Assembly: GCA_902520335.1 (NCBI GenBank)
Contig: CABYNS010000005.1
Coordinates: forward strand, 1 to 58,041
Direction: 5' to 3'
Origin: an uncultured Pelagibacteraceae bacterium
GTDB taxonomy: Bacteria > Pseudomonadota > Alphaproteobacteria > Pelagibacterales > Pelagibacteraceae
Length of the DNA stretch: 58,041 nt
Part shown: in pieces, positions 33,163-42,746 of the stretch
Numbering within the stretch: the stretch's first letter is position 1
How the letters are laid out: each line of letters starts with the position of its first letter
Position numbers and translations under genes: made by a program
The notes under the pieces: generated by a model
The model's input: the letters and a program-made list of their open reading frames with translations, nothing else
The model's database searches: none
Told to the model about the DNA's origin: nothing

Positions 33163-34575
33163 ATGAAAGTTACAGTAGAAAATAAAAAAGGTCTTAATAA
33201 AGATATAAAAGTTTTCATCGATAAAAAGACTATGAATTCTTATATGGATGAAAAATATGAGGAAATTAAAGGCACTGTAAATCTAAAAGGTTTTAGACCA
33301 GGAAAAGTTCCAGTAGAAGTTTTAAAAAGACAGTTTGGCAAAGCAGTATTTAGCGAAGTATTAGACAAAGTTTTAAAAGACTCAACCACAAAAGCTTTAG
33401 AGGAAAACAAAATAAAACCGGCAGGACAACCAAAGTTGGATCTTAAAACTTATGGTGAGGATAAGGATCTTGAATATATTATTTCTGTTACAGAGTTTCC
33501 TAAAGTTGAATTAAAATCTCTAGAAAATATTAAATTTGATGAATACACGGTTAAAATTGATGAGAGTGAAACTGACAAAAGAATTAAAGAGATAGCTAAA
33601 AATACACCTAGCTTCAAAGATGCTCCACCTGAAACAAAAGCAAAAGAGGGTGATTTAGTATCTTTTGATTACACAGCTACAGTTGATGAAAAATCATTTA
33701 AAGGAGGGGATGGAAAAAATACTCAATTAACTTTAGGTAAAGATTTATTTTTAAAAGGTTTTGATAAACAATTGGTAGGCGTTAAAAAAGATGATCAAAA
33801 AATTGTTGAAGCTACTCTACCTGAAAATTTTCCTGAAAAAGAGTTAGTAAATAAAAAAGCAAAATTTAATTGTAAAATTTTATCAGTCAAAATTTCAGAG
33901 GAAGTAAAAATTGATGATCAATTTGCAAAAAATCTAGGGGCTAAAGATTTAAAAGATTTAAAAACTCTTATTTCAAAACAAATTAACGATGAATATAAGA
34001 ACTCACTAGACAGATTATCTAAAAACCAAATTCTTAAAGAATTAGAGAAATTTAAAGTAGATGAGATTCCTCAAAATTTAGTTGATGAAGAAGTAAAGGT
34101 CCTCTCTCAAGGAATGACAGATGAAGATAAAAAAAAGAGTAAAGATAATTTTGAAGAGATAGCAAAAAAAAGAATTAAAGTTGGTTTAATATTAAATGAA
34201 TTTGGTGAACAAAATCAGATAAAAGTATCAGAACAAGAATTACAGGCTGAAGTTCAAAAACAAATAAGAATGATGCCTGGTCAAGAAAAAATGGTAATGG
34301 ATTTTTATCAAAAGAATCAATCAGCTCTTGCTAGCTTAAGAGGTACAGTCTATGAGGAAAAAATTTTAAATCTTGTTAAACAGAAAGCCAAATCTAATAA
34401 AAAAGAAGTTTCAAAAGATGAGGCTGAAAAAATATTAAAACAATCTCAAAATCAAGATGATGCATCAAAACAAACATCAAAGAAAGCAGTTGAAACCAAA
34501 AAAAAAGAAGTAAAAAAAACCAGCCCAAAAACGAAGTCTCCTACCAAAAAAATAAAAAAAGTTAGCAAAAAGTAA
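33163..34575 (+). CDS. tig: Trigger factor, ribosome-bound peptidyl-prolyl isomerase chaperone
   Basis: A 470-residue chaperone that meets nascent chains at the exit tunnel. The ribosome-binding loop GFRPGKVPVEVL (about 46-57) is intact. The FKBP-type PPIase domain begins near KAKEGDLVSFDYTA. The C-terminal substrate-binding arm includes PGQEKMVMDFYQKN. The last about 50 residues are an unusual Lys/Ser/Thr-rich basic tail beyond the normal end. It heads the tig-clpP-clpX-lon order common in bacteria. Confidence 0.93.
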   Translation: MKVTVENKKGLNKDIKVFIDKKTMNSYMDEKYEEIKGTVNLKGFRPGKVPVEVLKRQFGKAVFSEVLDKVLKDSTTKALEENKIKPAGQPKLDLKTYGEDKDLEYIISVTEFPKVELKSLENIKFDEYTVKIDESETDKRIKEIAKNTPSFKDAPPETKAKEGDLVSFDYTATVDEKSFKGGDGKNTQLTLGKDLFLKGFDKQLVGVKKDDQKIVEATLPENFPEKELVNKKAKFNCKILSVKISEEVKIDDQFAKNLGAKDLKDLKTLISKQINDEYKNSLDRLSKNQILKELEKFKVDEIPQNLVDEEVKVLSQGMTDEDKKKSKDNFEEIAKKRIKVGLILNEFGEQNQIKVSEQELQAEVQKQIRMMPGQEKMVMDFYQKNQSALASLRGTVYEEKILNLVKQKAKSNKKEVSKDEAEKILKQSQNQDDASKQTSKKAVETKKKEVKKTSPKTKSPTKKIKKVSKK

Positions 34576-34608
34576 TCTCAAGTTGTATAAGTAATACGAA
34601 TCAACTTT

Positions 34609-35220
34609 ATGAATAATAAACTGTCAGAACACATGAGTAGCTTAATTCCAATGGTTGTTGAGCAATCAAGCAAAGGTGAAAGAGCTTATGATATTTATTC
34701 GAGGCTATTAAAAGAAAGAATTATTTTTTTAACTGGTCAAATAAATGACAATGTTGCTTCATTAGTTACAGCTCAATTATTATTTTTAGAAGCAGAGGAT
34801 CCAAAAAAAGAAATTTTTTTATATATTAATAGTCCAGGCGGACTTGTTACTGCAGGTTTAGGTATTTACGACACCATGCAATATGTAAAACCAGATATTT
34901 CAACTTTATGCATTGGACAAGCAGCCTCAATGGGATCTTTCTTATTATCTGCAGGAACAAAAGGAAAAAGATTTTCACTTCCAAATTCAAGAATTATGGT
35001 TCATCAACCATCTGCGGGATTTCAAGGACAAGCTACTGATATTGAAATTCATGCTAATGAAGTGCTTTCTTTAAAAAAAAGATTGAATGAAATATATTCT
35101 AAACATACAGGCAAATCTGTGGATGAAATTAAAACTGCTTTAGAAAGAGATAATTTTATGACTGCAGATACAGCCAAATCTTTTGGCTTAATAGACTCTG
35201 TAGTAGAAAAAAGATCTTAG
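34609..35220 (+). CDS. clpP: ATP-dependent Clp protease proteolytic subunit
   Basis: A 203-residue serine protease that forms the double-heptamer chamber. The triad is Ser107 (GQAASMGS), His132 (VHQPSAG) and Asp181 (ERDNF). Length is typical, including a short propeptide. It works with ClpX encoded next. It lies 33 bp after tig. No independent terminator is seen between them. Confidence 0.96.
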   Translation: MNNKLSEHMSSLIPMVVEQSSKGERAYDIYSRLLKERIIFLTGQINDNVASLVTAQLLFLEAEDPKKEIFLYINSPGGLVTAGLGIYDTMQYVKPDISTLCIGQAASMGSFLLSAGTKGKRFSLPNSRIMVHQPSAGFQGQATDIEIHANEVLSLKKRLNEIYSKHTGKSVDEIKTALERDNFMTADTAKSFGLIDSVVEKRS

Positions 35221-35307
35221 AACACCATATATAGATTATACAATCCAAAACTTGATTATTGGGAGTCATCTATATTACAATATTGATATTGATTCGTTAA
35301 AAATTTT

Positions 35308-36576
35308 ATGAACACAAATAATAAAAATATTCTTTACTGCTCTTTCTGTGGCAAAAGTCAACATGAAGTCAGAAAACTTATTGCGGGCCCAACTGTATTC
35401 ATCTGTGATGAATGTGTAGAGCTTTGCATGGACATCATAAAAGAGGAAAGCAAAGACACATTTGTAAAACATCAAGATGGATTACCATCTCCAAAAGAAA
35501 TTTGTACTGTTTTAGATGACTATGTTATTGGTCAGTCTCATGCAAAAAAAGTTTTATCAGTAGCTGTTCACAATCATTATAAAAGATTAAATTATGAAAA
35601 TAAGACAAGTAAAAATGTAGAGCTTGCAAAATCTAATATACTTCTGGTTGGTCCAACTGGATGTGGAAAAACATTATTAGCACAAACGCTGGCTAGAATT
35701 TTAGATGTTCCATTTACAATGGCAGATGCAACAACTTTAACTGAAGCAGGTTACGTAGGAGAGGATGTAGAAAATATTATTTTAAAATTGTTACAAGCAG
35801 CAGATTATAATGTTGAAAAAGCCCAAAGGGGAATTGTGTACATTGATGAGGTAGATAAAATTAGTAGAAAATCGGAAAACCCATCTATTACAAGAGATGT
35901 TTCTGGTGAAGGTGTTCAACAAGCTTTATTAAAAATAATGGAAGGGACAATTGCAAGTGTACCTCCTCAAGGTGGTAGAAAACACCCCCAACAAGAATTC
36001 TTACAAGTTGATACTACAAATATTTTATTTATTTGTGGTGGAGCTTTTGCGGGACTTGATAAAATTATTTCTCAGAGAGATAAAGGAACATCTATCGGTT
36101 TTGGAGCAGATGTTAAGAATATACAAGATAAAAAGACTGGTGAGTGGATGAAAAACTTAGAACCCGAGGATTTGCTTAAATATGGATTAATACCAGAGTT
36201 TATTGGTAGATTACCTATGATTGCCACTTTAGAAGATTTAGATGAAAAATCTTTAATTAAAATACTGCAAGAACCAAAAAATTCGTTAACAAAACAATAT
36301 CAGGAGTTATTTAAACTAGATGGTGCAAAATTAATATTTAAAGAATCTGCCCTTAAAGAAATTGCAATTAAGGCAATTAGCAAAAAAACAGGAGCAAGAG
36401 GTTTAAGGTCTATTTTAGAAAATATACTTCTTAAAACTATGTATGATTTACCAAGTCAAGAAAATATTGAAGAAGTAATAGTCGACTCATCAGCGGCTAA
36501 AGGTCTGTCGCAGCCTATTATTGTTCATTCCAAAAAAGATGGTAAATCGAAAACGACTAAGACAACAGCGGCTTAA
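35308..36576 (+). CDS. clpX: ATP-dependent Clp protease ATP-binding subunit ClpX
   Basis: A 422-residue AAA+ unfoldase. The N-terminal zinc domain uses Cys11, 14, 33 and 36. Walker A is GPTGCGKT (about 115-122), Walker [11 protein letters not shown] (about 178-187), and the IGF loop that docks on ClpP reads SIGFGAD. It selects and feeds substrates to ClpP. It starts 87 bp after clpP, which leaves room for a separate promoter (TACAAT near 35276). Confidence 0.96.
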   Translation: MNTNNKNILYCSFCGKSQHEVRKLIAGPTVFICDECVELCMDIIKEESKDTFVKHQDGLPSPKEICTVLDDYVIGQSHAKKVLSVAVHNHYKRLNYENKTSKNVELAKSNILLVGPTGCGKTLLAQTLARILDVPFTMADATTLTEAGYVGEDVENIILKLLQAADYNVEKAQRGIVYIDEVDKISRKSENPSITRDVSGEGVQQALLKIMEGTIASVPPQGGRKHPQQEFLQVDTTNILFICGGAFAGLDKIISQRDKGTSIGFGADVKNIQDKKTGEWMKNLEPEDLLKYGLIPEFIGRLPMIATLEDLDEKSLIKILQEPKNSLTKQYQELFKLDGAKLIFKESALKEIAIKAISKKTGARGLRSILENILLKTMYDLPSQENIEEVIVDSSAAKGLSQPIIVHSKKDGKSKTTKTTAA

Positions 36577-36622
36577 TAACCATAATAACTTGTAAAAAGG
36601 TATTGCAAAAATAATTTTAATA

Positions 36623-36641
36623 TCCATATTCGCAATATGGA
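36623..36641 (+). promoter_or_regulatory. Hairpin enclosing the lon start codon
   Basis: TCCATATT (36623-36630), loop CGC, AATATGGA (36634-36641): a perfect 8-bp stem in which the ATG (36637-36639) is fully paired. No Shine-Dalgarno is visible in front. A/T-rich pairing of a heat-shock gene start is what an RNA thermometer could look like; a DNA operator is the alternative. Confidence 0.5.
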
Positions 36642-39015
36642 CGTAAAAACTTCTTCACCGTTATTACCACTTAGAGATATTGTGGTTTTTCCTAGCATGG
36701 TAATTCCACTTTTTGTTGGAAGAGATAAATCAATTTCTGCTTTAAATGAGGTGATGAAAAAAGAGAAAAAAATTATTTTAGTAACTCAAAAAAATTCTGA
36801 AATCGATGATCCTAAGAAAACAGATATCTTTATGTATGGATGCGAAGGTAGCATTTTACAACTTTTAAAACTCCCAGATGGAACAGTGAAAGTTTTAGTT
36901 GAGGGTGTTCGAAGAGTAAAGATTATTGATTTTAAAGATAATGAAAAGTTTATAACCTGTGATTTTACACCTCATAATGATGTGATTGATGGCGATGAAG
37001 ATTTGTATCCATTAGCTGTTACAGCAATCAGACGAATGGAAAAATTAACTTCTATAAATAAAAAAGTTTCTAGCGAGACTATTAATACAATTAAACAATT
37101 AAAAGACCCATCTCAGATTGCAGATCACATTGCTTCACACATCACCGCAACAATTTCAGAGAAACAACAAATTTTTGAGACTATTGATGTAAAGAAAAGA
37201 TTAAATGCAATCATAAAAATAATGGAAAATGAAACAAGTATTATTGGAGTGGAAAAAAGAATTAGAGGAAGAGTGAAAACTCAAATGGAAAAAACTCAAA
37301 GAGAGTACTATTTAAATGAACAATTAAAAGCTATCCAAAAAGAGTTAGGTGAAATAGAGGATGGCAAAGATGAAAATACAAGTTTAAATAAAGCAATTCT
37401 TAAATCTAAAATGCCAAAAGATATTGAGAAAAAGTGTCTTCAAGAATTAAAAAAATTAAAAAATATGAGCCCGATGTCAGCTGAAGCGACAGTTGTAAGA
37501 AATTACTTAGATTGGATGATAGATCTTCCTTGGCATAAAAAAAGTGATGTTGTTATAGATTTAAAAAAAGCACTTGAAGTTTTAGATAAAGATCATTTTG
37601 GTTTAGAAAAAGTTAAAGAGAGAATTATTGAATTTTTAGCAGTCCAAAAAAGAATGGATAAAATTAAAGGCCCTATTTTATGCTTAGTAGGACCGCCTGG
37701 CGTTGGAAAAACATCTTTAGGTAAATCAATTGCTAGAGCAACAAACAGAGAATTTGTAAGAATGTCAGTTGGTGGAATGAGAGATGAAGCGGAAATTAGA
37801 GGTCATAGAAGAACTTATATAGGTTCATTACCTGGAAAAATTATTCAAATGATGAAAAAAGCTGGAACTAAAAATCCACTTATACTTTTAGATGAAATTG
37901 ATAAAGTTGGAAATGACTATAGAGGAGATCCTTCTTCAGCTTTATTAGAGGCTTTAGACCCAGAACAAAATACAACATTTAATGATCATTATCTTGAAGT
38001 TGATTACGATTTATCTGATGTAATGTTTGTAACAACAGCTAACACATTAAATATTTTACCTCCATTATTAGATAGAATGGAAGTTATTAGATTAGCAGGC
38101 TACACCGAAGATGAAAAAATAAATATTGCAAACAAATATCTTCTTCCAAAACAAATAAAAGATAACGGCGTTAAAGAAAAAGAAATGAATTTGGGTAACG
38201 ATATTATAAAAGAAGTTATTAGAAGCTACACAAAAGAGTCCGGAGTAAGAAATCTTGAGAGAGAAATCTCTAAAATAGCTAGAAAAGTGGTTAAAAAAGT
38301 TGTGGCTGGAGAAGAAAAAGAAGTCAATATTGACTCAAAAAACTTACCAGACTTTCTAGGAGTTCCAAAGTTTAAGTCAGGTGAGCTAGAGTCTGAAAAT
38401 AGAGTTGGTATTGTAACTGGCTTAGCATGGACAGAGTATGGTGGAGAAATTTTAAAGATAGAGACAGTAACAATGCCAGGTAAAGGTCGTATGCAAATTA
38501 CCGGTAAGCTTGGGGATGTTATGCAAGAGTCAGTTAAAGCTGCAAAATCATTTGTTAGATCAAAATGTTTAGAATATGGAATAATTCCTCCATTATTCGA
38601 GAAAAAAGATTTTCATATTCATGTACCTGAGGGAGCAACTCCAAAAGATGGACCTTCTGCAGGAATAGGAATGGTTACATCAATAGTTTCATCAATTACA
38701 AACATTCCGGTAAAAAGAGATGTGGCTATGACAGGTGAAGTAACATTGACTGGTCAAGTATTACCTATTGGTGGGTTAAAAGAAAAGCTATTAGCAGCTC
38801 ATAGAGCTGGTATTAAAGAGGTTTTAATCCCAAGAGAAAATGAAAAAGACCTAGTAGATATGCCAAAAAAGATTATTGATGAGATTAAAATTACTCCAGT
38901 TGAGTTTGCTGATGAAGTTTTAAAAATTGCTCTAACTAAAGAACTTAAGAAGACAGAATGGGTTGAGGTTGATATGTCTAAAAAGGATGACAAATCTCAA
39001 GCTAGCATTCAATAA
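36637..39015 (+). CDS. lon: ATP-dependent Lon protease
   Basis: A 792-residue AAA+ serine protease. The N-terminal substrate domain starts LPLRDIVVFPSMVIPLFVGR. Walker A is GPPGVGKTS (about 352-360), and the Ser-Lys dyad lies in PKDGPSAGIGM (Ser near 674) and GGLKEKLLAA (Lys near 715). It degrades misfolded and regulatory proteins in the cytoplasm. The ATG is buried in a perfect hairpin and no in-frame ATG, GTG or TTG exists upstream before clpX ends. Confidence 0.96.
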   Translation: MDVKTSSPLLPLRDIVVFPSMVIPLFVGRDKSISALNEVMKKEKKIILVTQKNSEIDDPKKTDIFMYGCEGSILQLLKLPDGTVKVLVEGVRRVKIIDFKDNEKFITCDFTPHNDVIDGDEDLYPLAVTAIRRMEKLTSINKKVSSETINTIKQLKDPSQIADHIASHITATISEKQQIFETIDVKKRLNAIIKIMENETSIIGVEKRIRGRVKTQMEKTQREYYLNEQLKAIQKELGEIEDGKDENTSLNKAILKSKMPKDIEKKCLQELKKLKNMSPMSAEATVVRNYLDWMIDLPWHKKSDVVIDLKKALEVLDKDHFGLEKVKERIIEFLAVQKRMDKIKGPILCLVGPPGVGKTSLGKSIARATNREFVRMSVGGMRDEAEIRGHRRTYIGSLPGKIIQMMKKAGTKNPLILLDEIDKVGNDYRGDPSSALLEALDPEQNTTFNDHYLEVDYDLSDVMFVTTANTLNILPPLLDRMEVIRLAGYTEDEKINIANKYLLPKQIKDNGVKEKEMNLGNDIIKEVIRSYTKESGVRNLEREISKIARKVVKKVVAGEEKEVNIDSKNLPDFLGVPKFKSGELESENRVGIVTGLAWTEYGGEILKIETVTMPGKGRMQITGKLGDVMQESVKAAKSFVRSKCLEYGIIPPLFEKKDFHIHVPEGATPKDGPSAGIGMVTSIVSSITNIPVKRDVAMTGEVTLTGQVLPIGGLKEKLLAAHRAGIKEVLIPRENEKDLVDMPKKIIDEIKITPVEFADEVLKIALTKELKKTEWVEVDMSKKDDKSQASIQ

Positions 39016-39094
39016 ACACAGATTTCCTTTAATTTTTCTATAATTACCCTCTTTAAACTAAGCTAATTTATTCACTAGAACTATTTTCATATTT

Positions 39095-39105
39095 TAGGTA
39101 ACCTA
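39095..39105. promoter_or_regulatory. Palindrome upstream of TRAP-2
   Basis: TAGGT-A-ACCTA, a short perfect dyad 32 bp before the dctP-2 start, in the 122 bp lon-dctP gap. TATAAT at 39039-39044 could be a -10 box upstream. A possible operator, weakly supported. Confidence 0.25.
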
Positions 39106-39137
39106 TTTTAAATAAATAATAACTAGAGGGAAATAAT

Positions 39138-40112
39138 ATGAATAAATTAAGTAAAATAATCGTTGTATTGTTCTCATCTTTATTTTTAAGTTTTGCTGCA
39201 AATTCAGTAGAAGTAAAATTTGGACACGTAGGTAAACCAGGGTCTTTATTTTCTGCTTCTGTTGACGAATTTGCTAAACTTGCAAATAAAAGATTAGGAA
39301 ACAAAGGTAAAGTAACTGTTTTTGGTTCATCGCAACTTGGAAAAGATAAACAAGGAATGCAAAAACTAAAATTAGGTACAGTTAATATGTGGTTACCTTC
39401 ATCAGTAATGGCTTCTATCCATGATGAGTTTGGTGTTTTTGATATGCCTTTCATTATTAAAGACAGAAAACATATGGCTAAAGTTGAGAAGAATGTTTTA
39501 CCAGGAATGTTTAAAAATCTTGAAGATAAAACAGGTTACAAAGTTATTGCTGTATGGGAAAATGGTTTTAGACATATAACAAATAATACTAGACCAATTA
39601 ATACTCCAGGTGATTTAAAAGGAATTAAGTTAAGAACTCCTAAATCAAAATGGAGAGTTAAAATGTTCCAATCATATGGTGCAAACCCAACTCCAATGTC
39701 TTTTTCTGAAGTATTTACTGCTTTAAAAACTGGTACGATGGATGGGCAAGAAAACCCATATGCTCAAATAGCTAGTGCTAAATTTCAAGAAGTTCAAAAA
39801 TACTTATCAATCACAGGTCATGTTTATACTCCTGCTTATGTAACTGTTCATAAGGATCACTGGAATAAACTCCCTGCAGATGTTCAAGATATTTTAGAAA
39901 AAGCTGCTAAAGACACACAAAAATTTGTCTACAAAGAAGCTGCTAAACTTGAAAAATCTTTATTAAAAGTAATTAAAGATGCTGGCGTCCAAGTAAATGA
40001 AGCGGACAAAGGTGCTTTTATTGCAGCTAGTAAAGGGATTTACGATCAATTTGGATCAGAAGTTCCTACTGGTGGTGCTTTAGTTAAAAAAGTATCATCT
40101 TTAGCTAAGTAA
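39138..40112 (+). CDS. dctP: TRAP transporter periplasmic solute-binding protein, second system
   Basis: A 324-residue DctP protein with a signal peptide (about 1-23). GIKLRTPKSKWRV near 155 has the conserved ligand-binding Arg, followed by GANPTPMSFSEVFTALKTGT and DGQENPYAQI, the classical DctP blocks for C4-type and other carboxylates. It differs clearly from the TakP-like protein of the first system. The ribosome site GAGGGAAAT is close to the ATG. A hairpin follows before dctQ. Confidence 0.9.
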   Translation: MNKLSKIIVVLFSSLFLSFAANSVEVKFGHVGKPGSLFSASVDEFAKLANKRLGNKGKVTVFGSSQLGKDKQGMQKLKLGTVNMWLPSSVMASIHDEFGVFDMPFIIKDRKHMAKVEKNVLPGMFKNLEDKTGYKVIAVWENGFRHITNNTRPINTPGDLKGIKLRTPKSKWRVKMFQSYGANPTPMSFSEVFTALKTGTMDGQENPYAQIASAKFQEVQKYLSITGHVYTPAYVTVHKDHWNKLPADVQDILEKAAKDTQKFVYKEAAKLEKSLLKVIKDAGVQVNEADKGAFIAASKGIYDQFGSEVPTGGALVKKVSSLAK

Positions 40113-40131
40113 TATAACTCAAATTATTTTA

Positions 40132-40156
40132 TCAGGCCCTCCTTCAGAGGGCCTGA
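40132..40156 (+). terminator. Intercistronic hairpin between TRAP-2 dctP and dctQ
   Basis: TCAGGCCCTC (40132-40141), loop CTTCA, GAGGGCCTGA (40147-40156): a perfect 10-bp GC-rich stem only 7 bp before the dctQ ATG. No T-run follows, so it may act as an mRNA 3'-end stabiliser for dctP or hinder dctQ translation rather than terminate. Confidence 0.6.
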
Positions 40157-40163
40157 ATATAAT

Positions 40164-40673
40164 ATGAAATTACAAAATTTTATTAATTCGTACGAAAAAA
40201 TATTAAAACTAATACTGTTTATAATGATGGTGGCATTAGCAGTAACGGTTTTGCTTGGAGTTACTTTTCGTTTTGCAGGCAGTGCTTTAGTTTGGTATGA
40301 CGAAGTCGCTGCAGTCCAACTTGCATGGATAACATATTATGGATCAGCCTATGCTGCATTAAAAGGCTCACATATAAGTGTTCCAAGTATTTTTAAAGCT
40401 TTTCCACTAGCTCTTAGAAAGATCTTCTTTGTAGTTTCCAAAATTGTTGTTTATGGTTTTTTAATATTATTGGCTTATTACGGATATTTAGTCTTAACTC
40501 TGATAACTGGAGAAACATTAGTTACATTGGAATGGGTTCCTCAAACATTTGTGCAATCGGTTATTCCAATTGCATCATGTCTATTTATTCTGTCTGAAAC
40601 CTTAAGAATTCCAGAAGATTATAGAAATTTAGTACTTCAAAATACAGGCGAAGAGCAAACAGGGGATATTTAA
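40164..40673 (+). CDS. dctQ: TRAP transporter small permease subunit (DctQ), second system
   Basis: A 169-residue protein with four hydrophobic segments and the WYDEVAAVQLAWITYYGSAY block of DctQ. It pairs with DctM encoded directly after, sharing one base (TAATG). Shorter than the first-system DctQ because it lacks the soluble extension. The hairpin just upstream covers its ribosome-binding region. Confidence 0.9.
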   Translation: MKLQNFINSYEKILKLILFIMMVALAVTVLLGVTFRFAGSALVWYDEVAAVQLAWITYYGSAYAALKGSHISVPSIFKAFPLALRKIFFVVSKIVVYGFLILLAYYGYLVLTLITGETLVTLEWVPQTFVQSVIPIASCLFILSETLRIPEDYRNLVLQNTGEEQTGDI

Positions 40674-41956
40674 TGATAATTCTTACAATGTTTATGGTCT
40701 TGTTGCTTCTTTTGTCAATAAACGTGCCTATAGCAATTGGACTTGCGGTGACAACTATTATTGCAATGGTAATGAAGACAGGTACTAGTTTTCTAATTGA
40801 TACCGCTATTGTAATGTTTGATGGATCCATGAAGTTCCCATTGATTGCAATACCACTATTTATTTTAGCAGGATCTATAATGAATAGTGCTGGCATTTCT
40901 AGAAGATTAATAGCTTTTGCTTCCGCTCTTGTTGGATTTATTAAGGGTGGATTGAGCATGATTAATATCGCAACTTCAATGTTTTTTGCTGAGATTTCTG
41001 GATCCGCTGTAGCAGATGTAGCTGCATTAGGTTCTATTTTAATTCCAGCAATGAAGAAAAAAGGATATCCAGGAGCATTTGCTGCTGCTGTCACTTCGTC
41101 CTCAGCATCTCTAGCAATTATTATTCCACCATCGATACCAATGATTGTTTATGCGGTTATGTCACAAAGTTCAGTCGTTCAATTGTTTGTAGCTGGAATT
41201 GTTCCAGGAGTAATAGGTGGATTTTTTTTGATGTTAGCTGCTTATGTAACAGCAAGAAGAAAAAACTTCCCTGTAGAGGAAACATTTAATATTCCAAATG
41301 TTAAGAAGACTGCAAAAGATGCGGCATTAGCATTTCTTTTACCAGTAATAATTTTAGGAGGTATTTTTGGTGGAGTTGTAACTGCAACAGAAGGTGCTGG
41401 CTTGGCAGTTGTAGCTTCGCTAATAATTGGTTTTATTTACAAGGAGATAGATTTTAAAAGATTATATGAATCAGCTTGCGAGGGAGCAATACAGACAGCA
41501 TCCGTAATGTTATTAGTGGCAGCTTCAGTTTTATTAGGTGAATTTTTAACTATTGAACAAATTCCTCAGAAAGTTGCTGGGTCAATTATTGAATTTACAA
41601 ATAACAAATATGCTGTTTTGGGAATATTGAATGTATTTCTATTAATAATTGGTTTCTTTCTGCATTCAGTAGCAGCAATTATTTTAACTGTGCCAATCGT
41701 TATGCCATTAGTTAATGCAGTAGGTATTGATCCGGTTCACTTTGGAATAATTGTAACTTTGAATTTAGCAATTGGACAACAAACACCTCCGGTAGCAAGT
41801 GTATTAGTTACAGCTTGCTCTGTCGCCAAAGCAGATATTTGGGATGTTACAAGATCTAATATATCTTTTATTTGTGTGTTATTGATATTATTGCTTTTGG
41901 TAACATACGTCCCGGCTATACCGATGACATTAGTTGAATATTTTTATAGGAGCTAA
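40673..41956 (+). CDS. dctM: TRAP transporter large permease subunit (DctM), second system
   Basis: A 427-residue permease with about twelve hydrophobic segments. Blocks FPLIAIPLFILAGSIMNSAG, SGSAVADVAALGSILIPAM and ASLAIIIPPSIPMIVY are classical DctM. It translocates the acid bound by DctP-2 using a sodium gradient. The stop is directly followed by the ATG of the crotonase-like gene, so uptake and catabolism appear co-transcribed. Confidence 0.93.
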   Translation: MIILTMFMVLLLLLSINVPIAIGLAVTTIIAMVMKTGTSFLIDTAIVMFDGSMKFPLIAIPLFILAGSIMNSAGISRRLIAFASALVGFIKGGLSMINIATSMFFAEISGSAVADVAALGSILIPAMKKKGYPGAFAAAVTSSSASLAIIIPPSIPMIVYAVMSQSSVVQLFVAGIVPGVIGGFFLMLAAYVTARRKNFPVEETFNIPNVKKTAKDAALAFLLPVIILGGIFGGVVTATEGAGLAVVASLIIGFIYKEIDFKRLYESACEGAIQTASVMLLVAASVLLGEFLTIEQIPQKVAGSIIEFTNNKYAVLGILNVFLLIIGFFLHSVAAIILTVPIVMPLVNAVGIDPVHFGIIVTLNLAIGQQTPPVASVLVTACSVAKADIWDVTRSNISFICVLLILLLLVTYVPAIPMTLVEYFYRS

Positions 41957-42739
41957 ATGAGTAATTTAATTAAACTAAATAAAATAAATAATCATTTATC
42001 AGAGGTAATTATTAATAGACCCGAAAAGTTAAATGCTATGACAAAACCTATGTGGATTAAATTGGGTAAGATTTTTAAAAAGATATCAAAAGAAAAAAAT
42101 TTAAGATGTGTCATCATTCGAGGTGAAGGCGGTAAATCATTTTCACCTGGAAATGACATTGGTGAATTTAAAAAGGAAAGGTCCTCATCGAAACTAGCAA
42201 AATCTTATGGTAAATTTTTACATGGAACTTTAGGTGCAATTTTTAATTGTCCAATACCTACTATAGCAATGATTGAAGGAATTTGTGTAGGTGGTGGTTT
42301 AGAAATAGCTGCCTGCTGTGACATTAGAATTTGTGGGAAAAGTTCTAGGTTTGGAATTCCAATTAAAAGACTTGGTTTAACTATGGCTGCAAAAGAACTA
42401 GAAGTACTTTTGAACGCAACTACCTACTCAACAGCTATGGAAATTTTATTTGAGGGAAGGGTTTTTAGTGCAGATGAAGCATTAGAAAAAAGATTAATTA
42501 ATAGAGTTGTAAATGATGAGGATGTAAAAAAAGAAACATATAAATCAGCTGAATTGATATGCGAGGGAGCACCTAAAGTTACTAGATGGCATAAGCAATT
42601 TGCTAGAAATATTTTAAAAGAAGGTAAAGTAACTGAAAAAATAAATAACTTAGCTTATAAATGTTATGATACTAAGGATTTCAAAATTGGTTATCAATCA
42701 TTCCTGAATAAAACTAAGCCAAAATTTAAAAATAAATAA
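41957..42739 (+). CDS. Enoyl-CoA hydratase/isomerase (crotonase) family protein
   Basis: A 260-residue crotonase-fold protein. The oxyanion-hole parts RGEGGKSFSPGNDIGEF and GICVGGGLEIAACCDIRI are present, with the first catalytic-position Glu in GGGLE. At the second Glu position the family reads PE, but here the sequence is GIPIKRLGL, so that Glu is absent. It may therefore be an isomerase, decarboxylase or CaiD-like enzyme rather than a standard hydratase. It starts right after dctM and precedes the CoA-transferase by 7 bp. Confidence 0.82.
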   Translation: MSNLIKLNKINNHLSEVIINRPEKLNAMTKPMWIKLGKIFKKISKEKNLRCVIIRGEGGKSFSPGNDIGEFKKERSSSKLAKSYGKFLHGTLGAIFNCPIPTIAMIEGICVGGGLEIAACCDIRICGKSSRFGIPIKRLGLTMAAKELEVLLNATTYSTAMEILFEGRVFSADEALEKRLINRVVNDEDVKKETYKSAELICEGAPKVTRWHKQFARNILKEGKVTEKINNLAYKCYDTKDFKIGYQSFLNKTKPKFKNK

Positions 42740-42746
42740 ATATTAA

